From the NCBI RefSeq assembly GCF_900105615.1, contig NZ_LT630003.1:5236136-5300135 (forward strand): 64,000 nucleotides of DNA, written 5' to 3'. Made by a program: the position numbers and the translations under genes. Positions 27,870-38,089 of the stretch are shown one piece after another; position 1 is the stretch's first letter; the number at the start of each line of letters is the position of its first letter. The notes under the pieces are model-generated. The model was not told where the DNA came from. It saw only the letters and a list, made by a program, of their open reading frames with translations, and made no database searches. Origin of the DNA: Lacrimispora sphenoides JCM 1415 (GTDB taxonomy: Bacteria; Bacillota; Clostridia; Lachnospirales; Lachnospiraceae).

Positions 27870-29540
27870 ATGTCTGTAAATGACATATCGAGTCTGTTTG
27901 GTTTTATGGGGGGACTGGGAATGTTCCTGTATGGCATGAATACCATGGCAGACGGCATGCAGAAGAGCGCAGGAAGCAGGATGAGCCGTATTTTGGGAAT
28001 GCTTACAAACAACCGTTTCCTGGCGGTGCTTCTGGGCGCACTTATCACGGCAATAATCCAGAGCAGCGGAGCGACCACGGTCATGGTGGTCGGCTTTGTA
28101 AGCGCCGGGGTGCTTAATTTGACCCAGGCGGTCGGCGTTATCATGGGGGCTAACATTGGAACCACTATTACGGCCTGGATCGTATCCATGAATCAGCTGG
28201 GAGATGCATTTTCCATATTACAGCCCTCCTTCTGGGCCCCTCTTTTTATTGGAATCGGAGCGGTTCTTCTGCTGTTTGGCAATAAACAGAGGATGAAAAC
28301 CATAGGAGAGATTCTGGTGGGCCTTGGCATGCTGTTTGTTGGCCTGGATTTTATGTCAGGAGCAATCTCTCCCTATACCGATGCCCCTATTTTTTCAGAG
28401 GCATTCCGGCTGTTAGGAAGAAATCCTTTGCTGGGCATGCTGATCGGCGCCTTGGTAACGGCTCTTCTTCAAAGCTCTTCCGCATCGGTAGGAATCCTTC
28501 AGACCCTTGCCATGAACGGTGTAGTTACTACCAATGCAGCTATATTTATCACTCTCGGCCAGAACATCGGTTCCTGCGTGACTGCCCTCATTTCCAGTAT
28601 TGGTGGATCCAGGACTGCAAAGCGGGCAGCAGTGATCCATTTGTCCTTTAATGTGCTGGGAGCTCTTATTTTTGGCATCGGTTCTTTTGTCCTTTTTATG
28701 GTTACCCCGGCTTTGGCGGCCCATAACATCACTGCAGTACAGATTTCCATATTCCATACCTTCTTTAACCTGACAAATACACTCATCCTGTTCCCCTTTG
28801 CGAAACAGCTGGTGGACTTATCCGGATTTGTTGTTCCGGAGAGAGGAACCGATGATGGAGAGACGGCGGGAGAGGAAGCCGTAACCATGAAGCACCTGGA
28901 TGAGAGAATCTTTGAGTCTCCCGCTTTTGCGGTAGAAACAGCCTCCATGGAGGTGGTACATATGGGACAGATCACTTTGGAAAATGTAAAGCTTGCCATG
29001 GACGCGGTCCTCACGAAAAATGCGGATAAAGTAAAAGAAGTGTATAAAATAGAAAAGACGATCAATAATATGGAAAAGATGTTGATGGAATATCTGGTCA
29101 AAATCGACAATCTGTCCCTGACAGAGGAGCAAAAATTGGTAGTCAACAACTTATTTTACAGTATTAATGATATAGAACGAGTAGGCGACCACGCAGAAAA
29201 CCTGGCGGAGCAGGCGGAATATATGGTTCAGCATGAAATCAGTTTCTCCGGTACCGGTGCCTCTGATCTGGAGGTCATCTGTCAGGCAGCTTATAACTCC
29301 TTTTTTCATTCCATCGAAGCCAGAAGAAAAGGTGACATGGAAGATATCCGTAAGGTGAGCAAGTGGGAGGATGAAGTGGACCTTCTTGAGGAGGAGCTTA
29401 GGGAAAAGCATATTGAACGACTTTCCTCAGGCGGTTGCAATCCCTCGGCAGGTGTTGTGTTCCTGGAGCTTATCAGCAATCTGGAACGTATTTCCGACCA
29501 TTCTTATAATCTGGCCAGCTATGTAAAGAGTGAGGTTTAA
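27870..29540 (+). CDS. Na+/phosphate cotransporter with PhoU-like tail
   Basis: A 556-residue NptA/YjbB-type protein. Two repeats of the Na/Pi cotransporter domain carry the paired QSS motifs (ITAIIQSSGATTVMVVGFV near residue 60; LVTALLQSSSASVGILQTLA near 200). A cytoplasmic C-terminal PhoU-like helical domain (about 340-550) has two ERVGDHAENLAE / ERISDHSYNLAS motifs. It imports phosphate or a related anion with sodium. The start at 27870 follows AAGGAGGT. Confidence 0.94.
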   Translation: MSVNDISSLFGFMGGLGMFLYGMNTMADGMQKSAGSRMSRILGMLTNNRFLAVLLGALITAIIQSSGATTVMVVGFVSAGVLNLTQAVGVIMGANIGTTITAWIVSMNQLGDAFSILQPSFWAPLFIGIGAVLLLFGNKQRMKTIGEILVGLGMLFVGLDFMSGAISPYTDAPIFSEAFRLLGRNPLLGMLIGALVTALLQSSSASVGILQTLAMNGVVTTNAAIFITLGQNIGSCVTALISSIGGSRTAKRAAVIHLSFNVLGALIFGIGSFVLFMVTPALAAHNITAVQISIFHTFFNLTNTLILFPFAKQLVDLSGFVVPERGTDDGETAGEEAVTMKHLDERIFESPAFAVETASMEVVHMGQITLENVKLAMDAVLTKNADKVKEVYKIEKTINNMEKMLMEYLVKIDNLSLTEEQKLVVNNLFYSINDIERVGDHAENLAEQAEYMVQHEISFSGTGASDLEVICQAAYNSFFHSIEARRKGDMEDIRKVSKWEDEVDLLEEELREKHIERLSSGGCNPSAGVVFLELISNLERISDHSYNLASYVKSEV

Positions 29541-29570
29541 GGAGAGCAAAACCAAAATAAAAAAAAGGAC

Positions 29571-29599
29571 TTGCTATTTAGTGGAATATTAGGTAAAAT
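29571..29599 (+). promoter_or_regulatory. Promoter of gap
   Basis: TTGCTA, 17 bases, TAAAAT, about 60 bases before the gap start codon. Confidence 0.65.
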
Positions 29600-29608
29600 A
29601 ATGGGTAG

Positions 29609-29626
29609 TTGATTAATATTTAACAA
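29609..29626 (+). promoter_or_regulatory. Probable Rex operator before gap
   Basis: TTGATTAATATTTAACAA compares with the Rex consensus TTGTTAA-N4-TTAACAA: the right half is perfect and the left half matches at five of seven. It starts nine bases after the -10 box, so bound Rex would block transcription start. The rex gene is in this window. Confidence 0.7.
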
Positions 29627-29661
29627 TCAAATTTAATTTTATTCTTAGGAGGAATTGAATT

Positions 29662-30693
29662 ATGGCAGTAAAAGTGGCGATTAATGGTTTCGGCCGTATT
29701 GGCCGTCTTGCATTCAGACAGATGTTTGGCGCAGAGGGCTATGAAGTAGTAGCTATTAACGATTTAACAGATCCAAAGATGTTAGCACATTTATTAAAAT
29801 ATGACACTGCTCAGGGCGGATATGCTGGATACTATGGTGAGGGTATTCACACGGTAGAAGCTTCCGAGGACTCCATTACTGTAGATGGTAAGACTATTAA
29901 AATTTATGCTCAGGCAAAAGCAGCTGAACTTCCATGGGGAGAGATCGGCGTTGATGTAGTTCTTGAGTGTACAGGATTCTACTGCTCTAAGGACAAAGCT
30001 CAGGCTCACATTGATGCAGGTGCTAAGAAGGTTGTTATCTCCGCTCCGGCAGGAAACGATCTTCCAACCGTTGTTTACAGCGTAAATGAGAATGTATTAA
30101 CAGCAGATGACAAGATCATCTCCGCTGCTTCCTGTACAACAAACTGCCTCGCTCCTATGGCTAAGACTCTTAATGATTATGCACCGATCCAGTCCGGTAT
30201 CATGAGCACAATTCATGCTTACACAGGCGATCAGATGATCCTTGACGGACCTCACAGAAAAGGTGATTTAAGAAGAGCAAGAGCTGGCGCTGCCAACATC
30301 GTTCCAAACTCCACCGGTGCTGCAAAGGCAATCGGTCTGGTTATTCCGGAATTAAACGGCAAGTTAATCGGTTCCGCACAGCGTGTTCCGGTTCCGACAG
30401 GCTCCACTACCATCTTAACAGCAGTTGTTAAGGGCGCAGACGTAACCAAGGAAGGCATTAATGCAGCTATGAAGGCAGCAGCAAGCGATTCCTTCGGATA
30501 CAATACAGATGAAATCGTTTCCTCTGATGTTGTTGGTATGAGATTTGGTTCTTTATTCGATTCTACTCAGACCATGGTTTCCAAGATTGGCGATGATTTA
30601 TATCAGGTTCAGGTTGTTTCATGGTATGACAACGAGAACTCCTATACAAGCCAGATGGTTCGTACAATTAAGTACTTTGCTGAATTAGGCTAA
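29662..30693 (+). CDS. gap: Glyceraldehyde-3-phosphate dehydrogenase
   Basis: A 343-residue NAD-dependent GAPDH making 1,3-bisphosphoglycerate in glycolysis. It has the NAD-binding start [17 protein letters not shown], catalytic Cys in [32 protein letters not shown] and [15 protein letters not shown]. Codon use is that of a highly expressed gene. It is the first gene of the gap-pgk-tpiA-gpmI block and is followed by a terminator, so pgk may have a separate or read-through transcript. Confidence 0.98.
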   Translation: MAVKVAINGFGRIGRLAFRQMFGAEGYEVVAINDLTDPKMLAHLLKYDTAQGGYAGYYGEGIHTVEASEDSITVDGKTIKIYAQAKAAELPWGEIGVDVVLECTGFYCSKDKAQAHIDAGAKKVVISAPAGNDLPTVVYSVNENVLTADDKIISAASCTTNCLAPMAKTLNDYAPIQSGIMSTIHAYTGDQMILDGPHRKGDLRRARAGAANIVPNSTGAAKAIGLVIPELNGKLIGSAQRVPVPTGSTTILTAVVKGADVTKEGINAAMKAAASDSFGYNTDEIVSSDVVGMRFGSLFDSTQTMVSKIGDDLYQVQVVSWYDNENSYTSQMVRTIKYFAELG

Positions 30694-30704
30694 TGATCCA
30701 CAAA

Positions 30705-30740
30705 GGGTCCGGTCGTTATGGACCGGGCCTTTTATTTTTT
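30705..30740 (+). terminator. Terminator after gap
   Basis: GGGTCCGGTC pairs with GGACCGGGCC (G-T pairs allowed) around a short loop, then TTTTATTTTTT. Confidence 0.75.
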
Positions 30741-30756
30741 AAATCTTGAAGAATAA

Positions 30757-30866
30757 AGGAAACGCCTTACAGGTATTCCTTTATGCCCAAAAAGAACGGG
30801 TAATAAATAGGAAACACCTTATAGGCATCCCTTTATGCCCAGAAAACATGGGCAATAAATAGGAAA
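30757..30866 (+). repeat. 58-bp structured repeat, tandem copies B and C before pgk
   Basis: Copy B is 30757-30814 and copy C 30809-30866; each begins and ends with AGGAAA, and the two share that hexamer, giving an exact 52-base period. Each contains CCTTAYAGG (small hairpin), CCTTTATGCCCA, an A-rich loop and a GGG strand pairing with GCCC, then AATAAATAGGAAA. Copy C has the full GCCCA/TGGGC pairing. The last AGGAAA merges into the pgk ribosome binding site (AGGAAAGGAG). Copy A lies at 12937-12994. Confidence 0.85.
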
Positions 30867-30879
30867 GGAGCATTGAAAT

Positions 30880-32091
30880 ATGCTTAATAAGAAAACAGTT
30901 GATGATTTGTCCGGATTACAGGGAAAGAAAGTTTTAGTGAGATGTGATTTTAACGTGCCGTTAAAGGATGGAGTGATTCAGAACTTCAACCGTATTGACG
31001 GAGCCGTTCCTACGATTAAGAAATTATTAGACCAGGGCGCAAAAGTGATTCTTTGTTCCCATTTAGGAAAGCCGAAGGGCGAGCCTCTTCCTGAGTTGTC
31101 TCTGGAACCGGTTGCTCCTGCTTTAAGTGAAAGACTTGGGGTGGAAGTTAAATTTGTAAACGATCCAAAGGTAACAGGTCCTGAGACCAGAAAGATTGCT
31201 GAAGAATTAAAGGATGGAGAAGTTCTGCTGCTTCAGAACACCCGTTACAGAGTGGAAGAGACTAAGTACGGCAAGGATGAGAGCGCAGATGAGTATGCAA
31301 AAGAGCTGGCTTCCCTTTGCGACGGCATTTTCGTAAACGACGCATTCGGTACCGCTCACAGGGCTCACTGCTCCAATGTAGGCGTTACCAAATACACAAC
31401 AACCAACGTAGTTGGTTATCTGATGGAAAAGGAAATCAAATTCCTGGGCCAGGCAGTTGAGAATCCAGTACGTCCTTTCGTGGCAATTCTGGGTGGAGCA
31501 AAGGTTTCCGATAAGATCAACGTAATCAATAACCTGCTTGACAAGGTTGATACACTGATCATCGGCGGCGGCATGGCTTATACCTTTGCAAAGGCTCAGG
31601 GCAAGGAGATCGGAAATTCCTTATGTGAAGAAGATAAGCTTGACTATGCTTTAGAGATGATTAAAAAAGCAGAGGATAAGGGCGTTAAACTGCTTCTTCC
31701 TGTAGATAACTTAGAAGGCAAGGAGTTTTCTAATGATACAGAAAGAAAGGTAGTAAGCGAGATTGATCCAGGCTGGTCAGGATTTGATATCGGACCAAAA
31801 TCCATTGAACTTTTTAAGGATGCTTTAAAGGGCGCCAAGACTGTTGTTTGGAACGGACCGATGGGCGTATTTGAATTCTCTAATTTTGCAGAAGGTACTT
31901 TAGAGGTATGCCGTGCAGTTGCAGAGCTTTCCGATGCAACTACAGTTATCGGAGGCGGTGACTCCGTAAATGCGGTTAAGAGACTTGGTTTTGCTGACAA
32001 GATGACTCATATCTCTACAGGCGGCGGTGCTTCTCTGGAATTCTTAGAAGGCAAGGAACTGCCAGGCGTTGCTGCAGCAGATAATAAATAA
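30880..32091 (+). CDS. pgk: Phosphoglycerate kinase
   Basis: A 403-residue PGK making ATP and 3-phosphoglycerate. Motifs: [50 protein letters not shown] and the nucleotide loop [14 protein letters not shown] with [14 protein letters not shown]. The leader holds two tandem structured repeats. tpiA follows after about 100 bases. Confidence 0.98.
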   Translation: MLNKKTVDDLSGLQGKKVLVRCDFNVPLKDGVIQNFNRIDGAVPTIKKLLDQGAKVILCSHLGKPKGEPLPELSLEPVAPALSERLGVEVKFVNDPKVTGPETRKIAEELKDGEVLLLQNTRYRVEETKYGKDESADEYAKELASLCDGIFVNDAFGTAHRAHCSNVGVTKYTTTNVVGYLMEKEIKFLGQAVENPVRPFVAILGGAKVSDKINVINNLLDKVDTLIIGGGMAYTFAKAQGKEIGNSLCEEDKLDYALEMIKKAEDKGVKLLLPVDNLEGKEFSNDTERKVVSEIDPGWSGFDIGPKSIELFKDALKGAKTVVWNGPMGVFEFSNFAEGTLEVCRAVAELSDATTVIGGGDSVNAVKRLGFADKMTHISTGGGASLEFLEGKELPGVAAADNK

Positions 32092-32196
32092 GAAATCCGA
32101 CTTACGATACCGGCCCGGACAAAGAATGACTGTCCGGGCCTTGCAAACAGGAGATCCCGGTCTTCTGAATGACAAACATAAAGGAAGGTTGATACT

Positions 32197-32949
32197 ATGT
32201 CCAGAAAGAAAATTATTGCAGGTAACTGGAAGATGAATATGACTCCAACCGAAGCGGTTGAACTGGTGAATACATTAAAGCCTCTGGTGGCAAATGATGA
32301 GGTAGACGTTATTTTCTGCGTTCCGGCTATTGATATTATACCGGCAATTGAAGCTGCAAAGGGAACAAATATCCACATCGGTGCTGAAAATATGTACTAT
32401 GAGGATAAAGGAGCCTACACCGGAGAGATTTCTCCCGCCATGTTAAAAGATGCAGGCGTGAAATACGTGGTAATCGGCCATTCCGAAAGAAGGGAATACT
32501 TTGCGGAATCAGATGAAACCGTAAACAAAAAGGTTTTAAAAGCCTTTGAATACGGTATCACTCCTATTGTTTGCTGCGGAGAAACACTGACCCAGAGAGA
32601 ACAGGGAATCACTCTTGACTGGATCCGCCAGCAGATTAAGATCGCTTTCTTAAATGTACCGGCAGAGAATGCAGCCAATGCGGTAATCGCTTATGAGCCG
32701 ATCTGGGCCATCGGTACCGGAAAAGTTGCTACAACTGAGCAGGCGCAGGAGGTTTGCGGCGCGATCCGTGAATGCATCGCTGAAATCTATGACGAAGCTA
32801 CAGCGGAAGCGATCCGCATCCAGTATGGCGGTTCCGTATCTGCAGCAAGTGCACCGGAATTATTTGCACAGCCTGATATTGACGGCGGCCTGGTTGGCGG
32901 TGCTTCCTTAAAACCAGAGTTTGGAAAGATCGTAAATTACAATAAATAA
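32197..32949 (+). CDS. tpiA: Triosephosphate isomerase
   Basis: A 250-residue TIM-barrel enzyme exchanging dihydroxyacetone phosphate and glyceraldehyde 3-phosphate. Active-site residues: Lys in GNWKMN, His in [11 protein letters not shown], Glu in [15 protein letters not shown]; the phosphate loop is GGSVSAAS and GGLVGGASL. It ends at a strong terminator before gpmI. Confidence 0.98.
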   Translation: MSRKKIIAGNWKMNMTPTEAVELVNTLKPLVANDEVDVIFCVPAIDIIPAIEAAKGTNIHIGAENMYYEDKGAYTGEISPAMLKDAGVKYVVIGHSERREYFAESDETVNKKVLKAFEYGITPIVCCGETLTQREQGITLDWIRQQIKIAFLNVPAENAANAVIAYEPIWAIGTGKVATTEQAQEVCGAIRECIAEIYDEATAEAIRIQYGGSVSAASAPELFAQPDIDGGLVGGASLKPEFGKIVNYNK

Positions 32950-32955
32950 GTGGGT

Positions 32956-33001
32956 AAAAGCTGCTGCCCCTTCCTTAAATGGTGGGGAAGGCAGCTTTTT
33001 C
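32956..33001 (+). terminator. Terminator after tpiA
   Basis: AAAGCTGC and CCCCTTCC pair with GGGGAAG and GCAGCTTT in one interrupted stem, followed by TTTTT. Confidence 0.9.
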
Positions 33002-33053
33002 CTCATAATAAAGGTGGGTACCGGAGCCTGGTTATTATTTCATCATTCACCGG

Positions 33054-33082
33054 TTGCAAGAAATGGGTAAATCATGTAAAAT
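33054..33082 (+). promoter_or_regulatory. Promoter of gpmI
   Basis: TTGCAA, 17 bases, TAAAAT; the leader to the ATG is about 110 bases and contains no gene. Confidence 0.6.
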
Positions 33083-33197
33083 ATATACTGTGAGACAATG
33101 ATTTCTTTAAGATTTCCCACGCTTATGAGGCATAACGATATAGATGTAAGATGCTTCTATTACAATAGAACAAAGAAGAGAAAAAGGAGAACTAGTT

Positions 33198-34736
33198 ATG
33201 AGCAGAAAACCGATTGTATTAATGATACTTGATGGTTATGGATTAAATGATAACTGCGACCATAACGCTGTTTGTGAAGGCAAGACCCCGATCATGGATC
33301 AGCTTATGAGCCAGTACCCATTTGTGAAAGGTAATGCCAGCGGACTGGCAGTAGGCCTTCCTGACGGACAGATGGGAAACTCAGAAGTAGGACATTTAAA
33401 TATGGGCGCAGGCCGTATCGTATATCAGGAGCTTACCAGGATTACAAAGTCCATAGAAGACGGTGATTTTTTTGAGGTGGCTGAATTTTTACAGGCAGTG
33501 GAAAACTGTAAGAAATCCGGATCAGCCCTTCATATGTGGGGCCTGGTATCCGACGGCGGAGTTCACAGCCACAACACCCATATTTACGGCCTATTAGAAC
33601 TGGCAAAGAGAAACGGCCTTGATAAGGTCTATGTTCATTGCTTCTTAGATGGACGTGACACGCCTCCGGCTTCCGGAAAGAGCTTTGTGGAAGCATTAGA
33701 AGCAAAGATGAAGGAGATCGGTGTAGGTAAAGTTGCATCGGTCATGGGCCGCTACTATGCAATGGACAGAGATAACCGCTGGGACCGTGTGGAACGGGCA
33801 TACAATGCCCTGGCAAAGGGAGAAGGAAACCATACGGAATCGGCAGCTGCCGGAATCCAGGCTTCCTATGACAAAGGGGTTAACGATGAATTTGTGGAGC
33901 CATTTGTTGTGACAGAAGATGGAAAACCGTTAGCTACGGTGAAAGACGGCGATTCCGTGATCTTCTTTAACTTCCGTCCTGACCGGGCAAGAGAAATAAC
34001 CAGGGCATTCTGTGATGATGAGTTTAAGGGATTTCCAAGAGAAAAGCGCCTGAACCTGACTTATGTATGCTTTACGGATTACGATGAAACCATTAAAAAC
34101 AAGCTGGTTGCTTTCAAGAAAGAATCCATTACAAATACCTTTGGCGAATTTTTGGCTCAGAACAACATGACACAGGCCAGAATTGCTGAAACTGAAAAGT
34201 ATGCGCATGTAACCTTTTTCTTTAACGGCGGAGTGGAAGAGCCGAATAAGGGAGAGGACAGGATCCTGGTTCCTTCTCCAAAGGTTGCCACCTATGATCT
34301 GCAGCCTGAGATGAGCGCTCCCATTGTATGCGATAAGCTGGTAGAGGCGATCAAATCAGGAAAATATGATGTGATCATCATAAACTTTGCAAACCCTGAT
34401 ATGGTTGGTCATACGGGAATCGAAGACGCAGCCATTAAGGCGATTGAAACTGTGGACACTTGTGTAGGAAGAACTGTTGAGGCGATCAAGGAAACAGAGG
34501 GAATTCTGTTCATCTGCGCTGATCATGGAAATGCAGAACAGCTTTTGGATTATGAGACAGGAGAGCCATTTACCGCCCATACCACCAATCCGGTTCCGTT
34601 TGTCCTGGTAAATGCTGACCCGGCTTATAAGTTAAGAGAAGGCGGCTGCCTGGCAGATATCGCTCCTACTCTGATTGAACTGATGGGATTAAAACAGCCA
34701 AAAGAGATGACAGGAAAATCATTACTCGTGAAATGA
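33198..34736 (+). CDS. gpmI: Phosphoglycerate mutase, cofactor-independent
   Basis: A 512-residue Mn-dependent iPGM converting 3- to 2-phosphoglycerate. It has [10 protein letters not shown], the phosphoserine loop [54 protein letters not shown] and metal ligands in ADHGNAEQL and [11 protein letters not shown]. It is the last gene of the glycolytic block; enolase and pyruvate kinase are not adjacent. Confidence 0.98.
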   Translation: MSRKPIVLMILDGYGLNDNCDHNAVCEGKTPIMDQLMSQYPFVKGNASGLAVGLPDGQMGNSEVGHLNMGAGRIVYQELTRITKSIEDGDFFEVAEFLQAVENCKKSGSALHMWGLVSDGGVHSHNTHIYGLLELAKRNGLDKVYVHCFLDGRDTPPASGKSFVEALEAKMKEIGVGKVASVMGRYYAMDRDNRWDRVERAYNALAKGEGNHTESAAAGIQASYDKGVNDEFVEPFVVTEDGKPLATVKDGDSVIFFNFRPDRAREITRAFCDDEFKGFPREKRLNLTYVCFTDYDETIKNKLVAFKKESITNTFGEFLAQNNMTQARIAETEKYAHVTFFFNGGVEEPNKGEDRILVPSPKVATYDLQPEMSAPIVCDKLVEAIKSGKYDVIIINFANPDMVGHTGIEDAAIKAIETVDTCVGRTVEAIKETEGILFICADHGNAEQLLDYETGEPFTAHTTNPVPFVLVNADPAYKLREGGCLADIAPTLIELMGLKQPKEMTGKSLLVK

Positions 34737-34756
34737 GTTTAATTATGCCAAAAATA

Positions 34757-34795
34757 AGGGCTTTCCAGTGATTGTGCTGGGCAGCCCTCATTTTT
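34757..34795 (+). terminator. Terminator after gpmI
   Basis: AGGGCT..CCAG pairs with CTGG..AGCCCT and is followed by ATTTTT. Confidence 0.85.
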
Positions 34796-34939
34796 GTATA
34801 CGAATTAACCTTTCCTATCCGGTGGCAGCAGGCTTACTTTATGTAAACTGTAAATTAAATTTGTCCATATTTTTTTTATGCTTCCATTTCTAATGAAAAT
34901 AAGATAGAATAGAGAAAGATATCTTAGGAAGGGTTTCAG

Positions 34940-36187
34940 ATGAGTATTCGAATCAGATTTTCTTTGGAGCCAAAGAAAAAAATATTTTCAGGAATAGTCT
35001 GGAATGGCCAGTCAGCGGAAGGTATGGCAAAAGAGCTGGCAAAGGAAATGGGGTACCGCTGTTTTAGGATCGAAGGATTTTTGATTGTACAGCTATGCCA
35101 GGAAGGCTATGTCTGGCTTAAGTGGAGCAAAGGCAAGCTTCAGGGAGAGAGTCAGACGAACATTGCCGGCCCTGGCTTTCATGCGGCAGCCATCGATTTT
35201 TTGGAGAGGCTGGCCAAAAAAGAAAAGCTTAAGCTCAGGCTCGAGGACAGGACCGGATATTATATAAAGAGGGACTTTCTTGCCATGAGACAGAAATACT
35301 TTTACCAGTGGTTTTCTGATCTTATGAAGTTGGTATCCGGATGGAGCGGGGATGGGGAATACATGTTTTGCTGGCCTGCGGTCTATTATATACCGGATCG
35401 TCAGGAGGGGAAACTGGTCACCCATATTCGGTCATTTTCTTTTAAAGAGATAAAAGGAATGATGCATTCTGGTATAGGCGTTGCATTTGCCAGGGATTTT
35501 TTTGTATGGAATGAATTGGAAATGGATGCTTATTATTACAGAAACAGCGCCATGGTCCTTCTTCATCAGTTCTGTTATTTCATGCCGTCGGCCCGCAGCA
35601 GGCAGGATGAGCAGGTAAACCAGCAAATTATCGAGTTCCTTGAAACGTCGCTTTCCATGGACCGCAGGCTTCCCTTCCCCAAGAAGGAGTATTTGGAGGT
35701 ATGCAGCCTTGACGGCCATATTCCTGTGGATTTAGAAGGCGTGACCGCTTTGCCGGAGGAGGTTTCCATTGGATGCAGAAAGCACCTGGTTTACCGAAAG
35801 ATCGGCAATATGAGCTTTGGGATTCCGGGGAATTTTCTTTATGATGAGTCAAATAGCGGCAGCATGGACCATTACTATGACGGAAACGGATATGGAGGCC
35901 ATGATTATTACATCTACGCAGCAGTTTTTGAAGGGCGTAAGGCCGAGTTTAAGAAGCAGTGGTTTGAGCAGGGGAAAGGGCCGGAAATCGTGGATTTTGA
36001 CGTAGAAAAGGCCAAAGCAAGGGTTGCTTTTTATGAACCGGAGGAGAAGGAAGGGGAAATCCTTTATGGGATGTCCGCGCAGGTGCTTTATAAGGAGCAG
36101 CGTATGAACATTAATATTATAAGCCGAAAGCCGGGGGAAAGGGATTGGGCTTTGGGACTTATTAAAAATATTAAGATTACAGAGTAG
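34940..36187 (+). CDS. Protein of unknown function, 415 residues
   Basis: No family recognised. The protein is soluble, without signal peptide or membrane helix, rich in aromatic residues and lysine. The N-terminal part (1-110) has IRIRFSLEPKKKIFSG and FLIVQLCQEGYVWLKWSKG; the middle (about 115-220) has YFYQWFSDLMKLVSGWSGDG and YYIPDRQEGKLVTHIRSFSF; the rest has MDHYYDGNGYGGHDYYIYAA (about 310-330). A purine-rich site (GGAAGG) precedes the ATG. Nine bases separate it from the ABC exporter gene, so the two are co-transcribed. Confidence 0.75.
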   Translation: MSIRIRFSLEPKKKIFSGIVWNGQSAEGMAKELAKEMGYRCFRIEGFLIVQLCQEGYVWLKWSKGKLQGESQTNIAGPGFHAAAIDFLERLAKKEKLKLRLEDRTGYYIKRDFLAMRQKYFYQWFSDLMKLVSGWSGDGEYMFCWPAVYYIPDRQEGKLVTHIRSFSFKEIKGMMHSGIGVAFARDFFVWNELEMDAYYYRNSAMVLLHQFCYFMPSARSRQDEQVNQQIIEFLETSLSMDRRLPFPKKEYLEVCSLDGHIPVDLEGVTALPEEVSIGCRKHLVYRKIGNMSFGIPGNFLYDESNSGSMDHYYDGNGYGGHDYYIYAAVFEGRKAEFKKQWFEQGKGPEIVDFDVEKAKARVAFYEPEEKEGEILYGMSAQVLYKEQRMNINIISRKPGERDWALGLIKNIKITE

Positions 36188-36195
36188 AGGATTAT

Positions 36196-37974
36196 ATGAA
36201 ACAAAATGAGATGAAAACGGGCACATTGTTAAAACGCTTTGTGCCCTACTATAAAAAATATACCAAAGTTATGATCATGGATTTATTCTGTGCATCGCTT
36301 ACCACCATCTGTGAAATGGTATTGCCTTTGATCTTACGTTATATTACCAATCAGGGATTAAGAGATATGACATCCCTTACGATTCGTACGATCATCGGGA
36401 TCGGCGCCCTTTATTTTGGCCTCAGAATTATAGACGGAATGGCCAGCTTCTATATGGCTTACACGGGCCATGTCATGGGAGCAGCGATTGAGACCGACAT
36501 GAGACAGGATGCATTTGCACATTTGCAGAAGCTGTCGGATAATTACTTTAACAATACAAAGGTTGGACAGATCATGTCCCGGATCACCAGCGACTTATTT
36601 GACGTGACGGAGTTTGCCCACCACTGTCCGGAGGAATTTTTCATTGCCTTCTTAAAGACGGTGGTATCCTTTATTATTCTTGCGGGGATCAATCTCCCCC
36701 TTACGCTTATCATTTTCCTCCTGATTCCGGTTATGGCGGTATCCTGTACCTACTTTAACTTACAGGTGAGAAAGGCGTTTAAACATCAAAGAAACCACAT
36801 CGGGGAGCTGAATGCCAGGATTGAGGACAGCCTTCTTGGAAACCGGGTAGTCCGGGCATTTGCCAACGAAAAAATCGAGATTGAAAAATTTAACCGGGAT
36901 AATCTGGAATTCCTGGAGATTAAACGGAAAACCTATAAGTACATGGCTGCTTTCCAGAATACCATCCGGATGTTTGACGGTCTGATGTATGTGGTGGTCA
37001 TCGTCGCAGGCGGCATATTCATGATTAAGGGACTGATCGAGCCCGGAGATCTGGTTGCTTATACCCTGTATGTAACCACACTCCTTGCTACAATCCGCAG
37101 GATCATCGAATTTGCGGAACAGTTTCAGAGAGGAATAACCGGAGTCGAACGTTTTATGGAGTTAATGGATGCCAGTGTGGACATCTTTGATGAAGAAGGA
37201 GCAGTGCCTCTTCATGATGTAAAAGGTAATATTACCTTTCATCAGGTATCCTTTGAATATCCGGATGACCATAATCCGGTGCTGAGCAGCATAAACCTTG
37301 ATATCAAAAAGGGAGAAAAGGTAGCTCTTGTCGGCCCATCCGGAGGCGGTAAGACAACGTTGTGCAATCTGATCCCCCGCTTCTATGATCCGACGGAGGG
37401 TGAGATCCTCATTGACGGCCAGGATATCAGGAATGTGACCTTAGAGAGCTTAAGAAGCACCGTAGGTGTGGTACAGCAGGATGTGTATCTGTTTTCGGGA
37501 ACGGTTTTTGAAAATATTGAATACGGACACCCCGGAGCTTCCAAGGAAGAAGTGATCCAGGCTGCAAAGCTGGCAGGAGCTCACGAATTCATAACAGGAT
37601 TAAAGGACGGCTACAGTACTTACGTGGGAGAGCGGGGGGTAAAGCTTTCAGGAGGACAAAAGCAGCGTATCAGCATTGCCAGAGTATTTCTTAAAAATCC
37701 TCAGGTGCTGATTCTTGATGAAGCCACCTCTGCTCTTGATAACGAGAGCGAGCATCTGGTATCCCAGTCTCTGGAACGTCTGGCAGTAGGCCGCACTACA
37801 CTGACCATTGCCCACCGCCTTACCACGATCCAGAATGCAGACCGGATACTGGTGCTTTCCGACAGCAATATTGTGGAAGAGGGAAATCATGAGGAGCTGC
37901 TTTTAAAGCGGGGAATGTATTATCAGCTTTATACGTCTGCGGGTGAAGAAGAACAGGCTGCCCTGACAAGGTAG
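36196..37974 (+). CDS. ABC exporter, fused membrane and ATPase domains
   Basis: A 592-residue half-transporter working as a dimer. The N-terminal ABC_membrane domain (about 20-305, six helices) is followed by an ATPase (about 345-580) with Walker A GPSGGGKTTL, Q-loop VVQQDVYLFSG, signature KLSGGQKQRISIARVFL, Walker B VLILDEATSALD and switch His IAHRLTTI. It is of the multidrug/lipid exporter type; substrate unknown. It pairs with the unknown protein upstream. Confidence 0.95.
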   Translation: MKQNEMKTGTLLKRFVPYYKKYTKVMIMDLFCASLTTICEMVLPLILRYITNQGLRDMTSLTIRTIIGIGALYFGLRIIDGMASFYMAYTGHVMGAAIETDMRQDAFAHLQKLSDNYFNNTKVGQIMSRITSDLFDVTEFAHHCPEEFFIAFLKTVVSFIILAGINLPLTLIIFLLIPVMAVSCTYFNLQVRKAFKHQRNHIGELNARIEDSLLGNRVVRAFANEKIEIEKFNRDNLEFLEIKRKTYKYMAAFQNTIRMFDGLMYVVVIVAGGIFMIKGLIEPGDLVAYTLYVTTLLATIRRIIEFAEQFQRGITGVERFMELMDASVDIFDEEGAVPLHDVKGNITFHQVSFEYPDDHNPVLSSINLDIKKGEKVALVGPSGGGKTTLCNLIPRFYDPTEGEILIDGQDIRNVTLESLRSTVGVVQQDVYLFSGTVFENIEYGHPGASKEEVIQAAKLAGAHEFITGLKDGYSTYVGERGVKLSGGQKQRISIARVFLKNPQVLILDEATSALDNESEHLVSQSLERLAVGRTTLTIAHRLTTIQNADRILVLSDSNIVEEGNHEELLLKRGMYYQLYTSAGEEEQAALTR

Positions 37975-38089
37975 TCATATACCGTGCAGCAGGCTACAGG
38001 GGATTTGAACCTCACAGCATTCGCCAGATGCATCAATGCAGGCAATCCTGCGCCTGGCTCATTGCTTACGGAGATGAAGGAGAACAGAA

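Noticed and set aside
28499..29149. 216-residue minus-strand frame inside the Na/Pi cotransporter
   Set aside because: It is the antisense shadow of a well-supported gene with no start signals.
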